Part shown: piece by piece, positions 58,233 through 64,000 of the stretch
Layout: each line of letters opens with the position of its first letter
Position numbering within the stretch: the first letter of the stretch is position 1
Assembly (NCBI RefSeq): GCF_900119365.1
Contig: NZ_FPJO01000013.1
Span: forward strand, 124,001-188,000
Direction: 5' to 3'
DNA from: Streptomyces atratus
GTDB taxonomy: Bacteria > Actinomycetota > Actinomycetes > Streptomycetales > Streptomycetaceae
DNA: 64,000 bases
The notes under the pieces: generated by a model
What the model saw: the letters and a program-made list of their open reading frames with translations, nothing else
Told to the model about the DNA's origin: nothing
Databases searched by the model: none
Program-made: the position numbers and the translations under genes

Positions 58233-60917
58233 TCAGTCCTGGCCGGCCACCACCACATCGGCGATCTGCGGTGCCGCCGGCCCGGCGTGCCAGACGAGCC
58301 GCACCGCGTCGGCCGTGCGGCCCGCCGTGTCGACCCGGGTGTACGGGCCGTCGAGCGCGCCGACGGTCCGCCAGGTTCCGTCGGTCCCCCGCAGCTGGAT
58401 GTCGGCGCGGCCCTCGGACCCGGCCGGCTGGAGAACGGTGACGGAGGGCACGGCCCGCGCGGCGAGGAGCCCCAGCTCCAGCGCCTCCCCGGCCTCCGGG
58501 GCGCGGGCCGCCCGGTAGACGGTGCCCGGGTCCCCGTCAAAGGCCGCGCGCAGCGAGGATCCGGCCGCGGCGGGCGGCCCTCCGGTCACCGCGCCCTCGT
58601 CCGTCGGGATGCTGAACTCCCGCACCACCAGCCAGTTGTCCTGGCCGGCGGTCACCCGTGCCCGCACGTAGCGCGCCTTCGTCCCGGCGGGCGCGGTCGC
58701 GGTGACGTCCGGCTTTCCGGAGAAGGCGGTGAGCTGCTGCCAGCTCTGCCCGTCGGCCGAGTACTCCAGCACCCCCTGGTGGAGGTAGTCCTCGGTGCTT
58801 CCGGGCTTGGCCATCGCGAGGGTGACGGAGCCGATGTCCCGGACCCGGCCGAGGTCCACGGTGACCGCATCGCCCGCGGCGGGCGCCCCGTCGCTCCAGA
58901 AGTAGGTGGCGTCGTCGCCGTCCAGCATCCGGGCCACGGTGTTGCTCTGGTACGTGCCGAGGCCGGTCGAGGCCGAGGGCCTGCCGCTCACACCGAGGAT
59001 CCGGTCGTGCTCGGCCTCGGCCGCGTCGACGAACCGGTCCAGGACGCCGTCACCGACGAGGACCGGCACCTTGCGCCCGTCGAGCCCGGTGTACGTGAAG
59101 GACTTCGCCGCGGTGAGCTGCGCGGGCAGCTGCTGCCGCAGCTCCCAGGCCTGGGCACCCTTTCCGGCGCGGGCCGCCTCGACCATGTGCAGGGCGGTAC
59201 GGGCGGCGGTGGCCCAGGCCCCGGTCGCGTCCAGCCAGGGAGCGGCGTCGGCGACGAAGCCGCGGTCCGGGAGGCCGGCGCGCAGCCTGCCGGGTGCCGA
59301 GCCGAGTGCGCCGAGCACGGAGGTGAGCCGGGCGGCGTCCCCGGACTTCCAGTAGCCGGCGAACTCCGCCGCCAGCTCGGGGGCCTGATCCTTGTTGAGG
59401 GCCGAGCTGTAGTTCACGTCGGCGAAGGCCCGCAGCGCCTGCTGGGTGCGCGGGTCGCCGCCCGCGTACTCCTTCAGCCCCTCGCCCCATGAGGTGCGGG
59501 GGTCGTACGCGGCGTCGTTCCACGCGTAGTCGGCGACGGTGTACAGGGCGATCTTCGAGGCGTACGGCTGGATCATCGGGTTCGCCGTGATCCCGGCCAG
59601 CTCGCCGGGCAGGCCCTTCTCCCGCCCGCTGAACGGGCCGAGCAGCAGCCGGTTCGTCGCGTAGTCGTTGACCGGGTAGTTGTCCCAGGTCAGGATCGGA
59701 TGGTCGAAGACCGTGCGGGCGGCCTGCGCCTGCGCGACGGTCATGGTCGGCGCGACGACGCCGACACCCGTCCACTCGACCAGGACATTGGGGTCGAGCT
59801 GCTCGGACAGCGCCTTCTTGTACGGCGACGCGGAGACGTCGTAGTACTCGGTCGGGACCATCTGGAGCGGCTGGGCGCCCGGGTGGGTGGCGATGAACTC
59901 CTTGTTGACCCGGTTGAGCAGATACGCCTGCGCCGCGCCCGCGGCGCCGCCGCCGGTCCCCCACTTCGCCTTGTCCTCGGCGCAGTTCCAGTCGGTGTAG
60001 CTGATGTCGTCGAGCGGTACGGCGAAGGTGCGTACGCCGATGTCCCAGATGGTCTGGAACTTCTCGACCAGCGCCTTGGCGTCCGCGTCCGAGCTGTAGC
60101 AGACGGAAAGGCCCGGCGAGAGCGCGTAGGTGAACTCCACGTGCCGCTGCGCGGCCCGGTCGGCGAGTTCCTTGATCCGGTCCAGCTGGTCGGCCGGGTA
60201 GGCGTCGCGCCACTTCGCGCGGAGGTACGCGTCGTCCTTCGGCGAGTACACATAGATGTTCATCTTGTGCTCGCCGTAGTAGTCGAGCTGGTCGAGCCGG
60301 GCCTCGTGCGACCACGGAGTGCCGTAGAAGCCTTCGATGACGCCGCGCAGCGCGGTGCCGGGCCAGTCGCGCACCGTGAGCCCGGCGACCCGGGCACCCG
60401 GATGCTTCTCCTGCGGCAGGATCTGACGCAGTGTCTGCGCGGCGTAGTACGTGCCCGTGGTGTCCTTGCCCGCGAGGACGATGCGACCGGCGCCGACGCC
60501 GAGCACATACCCCTCGGCGGGCAGCGCGGACGGACCCTCGATCCCTTGCGCGGCGAGCGCGGCCGGATCACCGACATGGACGGTGAGCCCGCTCCGGGCG
60601 GGTCTGTCGCTGCGTACGACGCGCTGGGCGCCGGCCCGGCGCAGCGCGCTCTCCACGACCTGGATGGCAGATTCATCGGAGGTTTTGCCCGTCACCACGG
60701 TGACGGTCGGGCTGATGGTGATCCGGTCGGCCCGGGTCTTCACGGACTGCGGGGTCGGCGTGATGGCGGGGGCCGGTCGGACGGCCGCGGCCTTCGCCGG
60801 GGTGTCGCTGCGGGCACTGCCTGCCGCCTGGGCTGACGGCACTGTGGTCAGCAGACCTCCGACGAGCAGCGTCGCCGCCGTACCGAGCGCAGTGAGACGG
60901 GGTGGGCGAGGCGTCAC
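58233..60917 (-). CDS. Secreted beta-N-acetylglucosaminidase (GH84) with discoidin-like domains
   Basis: An 894-residue secreted enzyme. A signal peptide ends near PSAQAAG. A GH20b-like N-terminal domain (about 40-160) precedes the GH84 barrel, RGVIEGFYGTPWSHEARLDQ then MNIYVYSPKDDAYLRAKWRD. The catalytic Asp pair lies in FAVPLDDISYTDWN. A helical region and F5/8 type C-like (discoidin) sugar-binding domains follow (VDLGRVRDIGSVTLAMAKPG; TKARYVRARVTAGQDNWLVV). It removes beta-linked GlcNAc from glycoproteins, hyaluronan-like or chitin-derived glycans outside the cell. GTG 60915-60917 has GGAGG 4 nt upstream and is preferred over a GTG six codons earlier. A DasR-like site upstream fits GlcNAc-responsive control. 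Confidence 0.92.
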   Translation of the reverse strand: MTPRPPRLTALGTAATLLVGGLLTTVPSAQAAGSARSDTPAKAAAVRPAPAITPTPQSVKTRADRITISPTVTVVTGKTSDESAIQVVESALRRAGAQRVVRSDRPARSGLTVHVGDPAALAAQGIEGPSALPAEGYVLGVGAGRIVLAGKDTTGTYYAAQTLRQILPQEKHPGARVAGLTVRDWPGTALRGVIEGFYGTPWSHEARLDQLDYYGEHKMNIYVYSPKDDAYLRAKWRDAYPADQLDRIKELADRAAQRHVEFTYALSPGLSVCYSSDADAKALVEKFQTIWDIGVRTFAVPLDDISYTDWNCAEDKAKWGTGGGAAGAAQAYLLNRVNKEFIATHPGAQPLQMVPTEYYDVSASPYKKALSEQLDPNVLVEWTGVGVVAPTMTVAQAQAARTVFDHPILTWDNYPVNDYATNRLLLGPFSGREKGLPGELAGITANPMIQPYASKIALYTVADYAWNDAAYDPRTSWGEGLKEYAGGDPRTQQALRAFADVNYSSALNKDQAPELAAEFAGYWKSGDAARLTSVLGALGSAPGRLRAGLPDRGFVADAAPWLDATGAWATAARTALHMVEAARAGKGAQAWELRQQLPAQLTAAKSFTYTGLDGRKVPVLVGDGVLDRFVDAAEAEHDRILGVSGRPSASTGLGTYQSNTVARMLDGDDATYFWSDGAPAAGDAVTVDLGRVRDIGSVTLAMAKPGSTEDYLHQGVLEYSADGQSWQQLTAFSGKPDVTATAPAGTKARYVRARVTAGQDNWLVVREFSIPTDEGAVTGGPPAAAGSSLRAAFDGDPGTVYRAARAPEAGEALELGLLAARAVPSVTVLQPAGSEGRADIQLRGTDGTWRTVGALDGPYTRVDTAGRTADAVRLVWHAGPAAPQIADVVVAGQD

Positions 60918-60997
60918 TAGTCCTCCATTGATCACTCAAGTCACCAGAGTCGCGCAACACAACAACACCGAATTCAACAGCGTGGCGCTTACATGTC

Positions 60998-61013
60998 AAT
61001 GGTCTGGACAACA
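60998..61013. promoter_or_regulatory. DasR-responsive element (dre) candidate
   Basis: AATGGTCTGGACAACA resembles the dre consensus ACTGGTCTAGACCACT, with the central TGGTCT-x-GAC conserved. It is about 80 bp upstream of the GH84 start. DasR is the GlcNAc-6-phosphate-responsive GntR repressor of Streptomyces and controls chitin and GlcNAc genes. The right arm is imperfect, so affinity may be weak. Confidence 0.5.
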
Positions 61014-61142
61014 TCAACACGTGGACCTGCAGTTTTGCCTCCAGAAGCCGTACCCGTGCATGCACGACGCCGAACATGCAATGCCGGAATTCCGAGCCGG
61101 AATGCCGAATGGAGCCCGGACCGGACCCCGACCCGACCGGAC

Positions 61143-61873
61143 TCAGCAGGTAAAGAGTTCGAACGTGACGGCCGGACGCCCGCCGAACCGCTCCCCCTCG
61201 GCCCGCGCACGGTCGGCCAGGAAGGTGCGGCAGTATGCCTCGGGGTCCTCGTCCGTCAGCCCCTCGATGTACGTACGGTGCGCCACCAGCGACTTCACCG
61301 AGCGCTCCAGCCCGCCGTCGCGTCGACGGCATGGGTGGGGGCGCTCGACCCGGCGACCGCGACCCACCGCACCCCGTTCCACGGCTGGAGGCCCGCCTCG
61401 GCCAGCTCCGGGAAGATCCAGCGGTTGCCCGCGTCGCCCGCGGCGTCCAGGGTGGCGCGGCCGACCGCCCGGTGGTCGGGGGTGTTCCAGGCGACGCCGC
61501 CCCAGGTGTCCCGGTGATTGAGCGTCACGAGCAGCTCGGGGCGGTGCCTGCGGATGGCCGCGGCGACGTCACGGCGCAACGGGAGGCCGTACTCGATCAC
61601 GCCGTCGCGGTGGTCCAGGAACTCCACGGTGGACACACCGACGACCGCGGCGCTCGCCCGCTGCTCGCACTCACGCAGCGGAGCCGCTTTCTCCGGTTCC
61701 AGCGTGTCGATGCCGGCCTCGCCGCGGGTGGCGAGGAGGTAGGAGACCTCTCGACCGCCGTCGGTCCACCCGGCGATCGCCGCCGCACAGCCGTACTCCA
61801 GGTCGTCGGGGTGCGCGACCACTGCGAGGGCGCGCCGCCAGTCCGTGGGCATGGGTGTGAGCTGCTCCGTCAT
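61143..61873 (-). pseudogene. PIG-L family deacetylase, frameshifted
   Basis: The main frame (start ATG 61871-61873) encodes a PIG-L/MshB-type zinc deacetylase: VVAHPDDLEYGCAAAIAGW, the later LVTLNHRDTWGGVAWNTPDH, and FPELAEAGLQPWNGVRWVAV. Near 61315 it breaks after PTHAVDATAG. The family C-terminus continues in another frame (LERSVKSLVAHRTYIEGLTD, ending GERFGGRPAVTFELF). One base gained or lost in a run of GCGGGC would explain it. All catalytic motifs lie before the break, so a shortened protein of 192 residues might still fold; a sequencing slip is also possible. Natural relatives deacetylate GlcNAc-type or mycothiol-related substrates. Confidence 0.7.
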
Positions 61874-61960
61874 GTCGGCAGGCTAGCGGCCCACGCTCGC
61901 CCCGCCCCGCGCTGCGCAGACACCTTCCCTGCCGTAGCGCATGTCTCACCGAGCCCGCGA

Positions 61961-62013
61961 ATACCCCTAGGGGTATTGATGTTAGCCTGAGCGAGAGATA
62001 CCCCCTGGGGTAA
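61961..62013. promoter_or_regulatory. Two CstR-type operators upstream of the sulfur operon
   Basis: ATACCCCTAGGGGTAT (61961-61976) is a perfect 16-bp palindrome, and ATACCCCCTGGGGTAA (61998-62013) is a near copy 37 bp downstream. The same motif recurs at 63867-63882, upstream of the CsoR/CstR-family repressor gene. They are the expected operators of that repressor. Confidence 0.85.
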
Positions 62014-62036
62014 AGAATCGCGGAAGGAGCCGTGTC

Positions 62037-62756
62037 GTGTTCTTCGTCGACACCATCGAGACAGCGGGCCTCGGAAACCGCAGCTATCTGGCGGGCGGGC
62101 AGCGGTCCGCCGTGGCCGTGGACCCGCCGCGCGACATCGACCGGGTCATCACCGCTGCCGCCCGGCGCGGTGTACGGATCGCCCTGGTGGTGGAGACGCA
62201 TCTGCACAACGACTACGTGACGGGCGGCCTGGAGCTGGCGCGCGTCACCGGGGCGCGGTACCTGGTGCCCGCCGCCGCGCAGGTCGCCTTCGCCCGTGTC
62301 CCGGTCTCGGACGGCGACATCGCCCCGGTCGACGACGGCCTCGCGCTGCGTGCGCTCGCCACCCCCGGGCACACCCCGCACCACACGTCCTACGTGCTGA
62401 CGGAGGAGGGCCGCGACGTGGCCGCCTTCACCGGCGGCTCGCTGCTGATCGGCAGTGGGGGCCGGCCCGATCTGGTGGAGCCCCGGCTCACCGCCGAACT
62501 GGCCCGCGCCCAGCACGCCTCCGCGCACCGGCTCGCCGATGAGCTCGCGGACTCCGTGCCCGTGCTGCCCACGCACGGCTTCGGCAGCTTCTGTTCGTCC
62601 TCGCCGGGCGTCGTGTGGGTGCACTGCGCGGGCGGGACGCGGGCGGCCATCGCCGCGTCGATGCTGGACGCGGCGGGGCGCGAGGTGGTGGCCGTCGACG
62701 ACGGTTTCGGCGCGGCGGCGGAGGCCGGCCTGCCCGTCACCGAGCCGACCCCGTGA
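62037..62756 (+). pseudogene. MBL-fold persulfide dioxygenase/rhodanese with internal deletion
   Basis: The frame encodes 239 residues. Residues 1-185 are an ETHE1-like metallo-beta-lactamase domain with metal motifs VVETHLHNDYVTGG, ATPGHTPHH and VLPTHGFGSFCSS. Directly after comes the end of a rhodanese domain (VVWVHCAGGTRAAIAASMLD). Relatives have about 200 more residues here, including one full rhodanese domain and most of a second. The frame stays open, so this is an in-frame deletion. The second rhodanese Cys is kept (VHCAGG). Intact enzymes oxidise glutathione- or mycothiol-type persulfide to sulfite and shuffle sulfane sulfur. Activity is doubtful. GTG 62037 has GGAAGGAG upstream. Confidence 0.65.
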
Positions 62757-63514
62757 CCACGCTGTTCGTGGCGCTGGCCGCCGGTGCGGTGGTCGGCCTG
62801 GCCCTCGGCGGACTGGGCGGCGGCGGAAGCGTGCTCGCGGTCCCCGCGCTGATCTACCTGCTCGGCTTCGATCCGGCCGCGGCCACCACCGCCGGGCTCC
62901 TGATCGTCATCGCGACGTCCCTCACCGGGCTGGTCGCCCATGCCCGGGAGGGCCGGGTCCGCTGGCGTACCGGAGGTCTCTTCGCGGCGGCCGGGATCAT
63001 TCCGGCCGCGGTCGCCGGAGCGCTGTCGGTGCGGGTACCGGCCGGGGTGCTGACCGCGGGGTTCGCCGTGCTCGCGCTGGTCGCCGCGGTACGGATGCTC
63101 CGCCCGAGGGGCGGGCCGGCGTCGCAGGCCCTGGACGGTGCGGGTGCCCCGTCCGCCGGACGGGTCGCGCGGACCGGCGCCGGGCTCGGCGCGGTGACCG
63201 GGTTCCTCGGCGTGGGCGGCGGGTTCCTCGTGGTGCCCGCGCTGGTCACCGTGGTCGCCGTCCCGATGACCGCGGCGGTCGGCACCAGCCTGCTGGTCAT
63301 CACGGTGAACTCCATGGCCGCTCTGGTCACCCGGCTCGCCACGCCCACCGCGCTGGACTGGGCGACGATCGCCCCGTTCACGGCGACGGCGGTGCTGGGC
63401 GCCTGGGACGGGCAGCGGCTCGCCGCGAAGGTGTCCACGGCCGCCCTGCAACGGATCTTCGGCGTGGTGCTGCTGGCCGTGGCGGCGTTCATGCTCGTCG
63501 ACGCCGCGACATGA
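62753..63514 (+). CDS. TauE/SafE-family sulfite exporter
   Basis: A 253-residue membrane protein of the TauE/SafE (DUF81) family. It has two glycine-rich repeats: GLALGGLGGGGSVLAVPALI near the N-terminus and GAVTGFLGVGGGFLVVPALV in the second half. About seven to eight hydrophobic segments are present. Members export sulfite, sulfoacetate or related anions. GTG 62753 overlaps the upstream stop (GTGA). In a persulfide-oxidising operon its natural job would be removing the sulfite made by the dioxygenase. Confidence 0.88.
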   Translation: MTTLFVALAAGAVVGLALGGLGGGGSVLAVPALIYLLGFDPAAATTAGLLIVIATSLTGLVAHAREGRVRWRTGGLFAAAGIIPAAVAGALSVRVPAGVLTAGFAVLALVAAVRMLRPRGGPASQALDGAGAPSAGRVARTGAGLGAVTGFLGVGGGFLVVPALVTVVAVPMTAAVGTSLLVITVNSMAALVTRLATPTALDWATIAPFTATAVLGAWDGQRLAAKVSTAALQRIFGVVLLAVAAFMLVDAAT

Positions 63515-63572
63515 GACGCCGGCATGGGACGCCGTGACATGAACCACGGCATCCGCGACGCCCCCGGCGCGC

Positions 63573-63851
63573 TCAGGCCAGCGAGAGAAAGAGCTTCTCC
63601 AGCCGTGCCCGCATCTGGTCGCGGTCCTCGGGCTCATGGCCGCCGTCGGCCATGCAGTGCTGCAGGCCCGTCGCGATGATCGCGAAACCGGCCCGGTCGA
63701 GCGCCCGGGACACCGCCGCCATCTGCGTGATCACGTCCTCGCAGTCCCGGCCCTCCTCGATCATCCTGATGATCCCGGCGAGCTGGCCCTGCGCGCGGCG
63801 AAGGCGGTTGAGGACCGATTTCAGTTCGTCGGCCGCCATGTCCAGTTCCAC
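63573..63851 (-). CDS. cstR: CsoR-family repressor of the CstR (persulfide-sensing) type
   Basis: A 92-residue all-helical CsoR-family repressor: LKSVLNRLRRAQGQLAGIIR, then MIEEGRDCEDVITQMAAVSR. Two cysteines are conserved (RDCEDV and LQHCMADG). The copper-ligand His of true CsoR, four residues before the second Cys, is Gly here, which points to CstR-type sulfur (persulfide) sensing rather than copper. GTG 63849-63851 is chosen because AGGAGG lies 5 nt upstream; the longer frame from 63875 would run through the operator. Persulfide cross-linking of the two cysteines would release DNA and induce the neighbouring sulfur genes. Confidence 0.85.
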   Translation of the reverse strand: MELDMAADELKSVLNRLRRAQGQLAGIIRMIEEGRDCEDVITQMAAVSRALDRAGFAIIATGLQHCMADGGHEPEDRDQMRARLEKLFLSLA

Positions 63852-63866
63852 AACATCCTCCTTCTG

Positions 63867-63882
63867 ATACCCCAAGGGGTAT
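63867..63882. promoter_or_regulatory. CstR-type operator between cstR and the rhodanese-like gene
   Basis: ATACCCCAAGGGGTAT is a perfect 16-bp palindrome. It lies 15 bp upstream of the cstR start and between it and a divergent gene at 63952. It matches the two sites upstream of the MBL-rhodanese gene and allows autoregulation plus control of the divergent gene. Confidence 0.88.
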
Positions 63883-63951
63883 TCTAGCCTGACCGGGGAA
63901 GGGGGGACCGCATCCCTCCCGAGCCCCGGTGAACGAAAGGAAACACTGCTC

Positions 63952-64000
63952 GTGACCAGTCCCGTCTCCCTCTCCCCCGCCCAGGCCGCGGCCCGCCTCG
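63952..64000 (+). CDS. Start of a rhodanese-like sulfurtransferase gene (partial)
   Basis: GTG 63952 follows a GAAAGGA site and opens the frame VTSPVSLSPAQAAARL, which runs off the window. This short N-terminus resembles single-domain rhodanese-like proteins of Streptomyces sulfur operons. Its divergence from cstR across a shared operator supports the call. Only 16 residues are visible, so the assignment rests mainly on context. Confidence 0.5.
   Translation, partial: MTSPVSLSPAQAAARL

Noticed and set aside
63573..63851. CsoR-family gene called as a copper sensor
   Set aside because: The His four residues before the second Cys is Gly, and the neighbours are persulfide/sulfite genes.
1..64000. 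CRISPR arrays, tRNA and rRNA genes, replication origin, attachment sites
   Set aside because: I saw no spaced direct repeats, cloverleaf or rRNA-like sequence and no integrase gene. The search was by eye, so a short tRNA could be missed.

Overview
The window is high-GC DNA with actinomycete gene organisation: many ATGA or GTGA stop/start overlaps, GTG starts, GGAGG ribosome sites, and families typical of Streptomyces (DUF6153, DUF6233-like, a Nur-type nickel operon, a DasR-type site). It reads like a chromosomal-arm or accessory stretch of a Streptomyces genome. Metabolic operons are intact, but between them lie many decayed genes: truncated, frameshifted, stop-interrupted or internally deleted.

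1-19.3 kb. A fatty acid hydroxylase and the start of a type I polyketide synthase (cut by the window edge) form a minus-strand operon. Next come a stand-alone GltD-like flavoprotein, a truncated aminoglycoside phosphotransferase, and two tandem GH39-like secreted glycosidase paralogues. The second paralogue has lost its 5' end at a junction with IS fragments (8.8-10.1 kb). A large RHS/polymorphic-toxin gene follows. It is broken by an in-frame amber codon, truncated at its N-terminus, and faces a small unknown gene across a perfect 30-bp palindrome. NAD kinase and an APC permease close the region.

19.3-30.3 kb. This holds a TetR/FAD-monooxygenase pair with three operator-like sites, a transglycosylase behind a probable c-di-AMP riboswitch, an ABC-F gene with a long leader, DUF305/DUF6153 metal-associated genes next to a P-type ATPase remnant, a MarR/hydrolase divergon with two operator copies, and glpFK.

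30.3-45.8 kb. A compact, translationally coupled NRPS cluster is the most notable system. The gene order is sbnA-like, MFS, sbnB-like, methyltransferase, NRPS (A-T-C), NRPS (A-T), then a thioesterase fused through an internal Tat-like signal to an M20 peptidase. SbnA and SbnB should supply L-2,3-diaminopropionate. The condensation domain has Glu in place of the catalytic His, and the second A domain lacks the Asp that binds alpha-amino groups. Divergent from it are a class A PBP with a lost transpeptidase nucleophile and a NodB-like deacetylase.

45.8-64 kb. A CitB-type response regulator follows a kinase gene reduced to its two ends. Then come DUF779, a PLC/GDPD-like enzyme, a stop-ridden secreted-protein pseudogene, the nikABCDE nickel importer behind a Nur-box match, an acyl-CoA dehydrogenase pair with a quinone oxidoreductase, and a GH84 beta-N-acetylglucosaminidase with a DasR-like site. 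A frameshifted PIG-L deacetylase precedes a sulfur/persulfide regulon: a CstR-type repressor, an internally deleted MBL-rhodanese, a TauE exporter and the start of a rhodanese-like gene, with three copies of the same palindromic operator.
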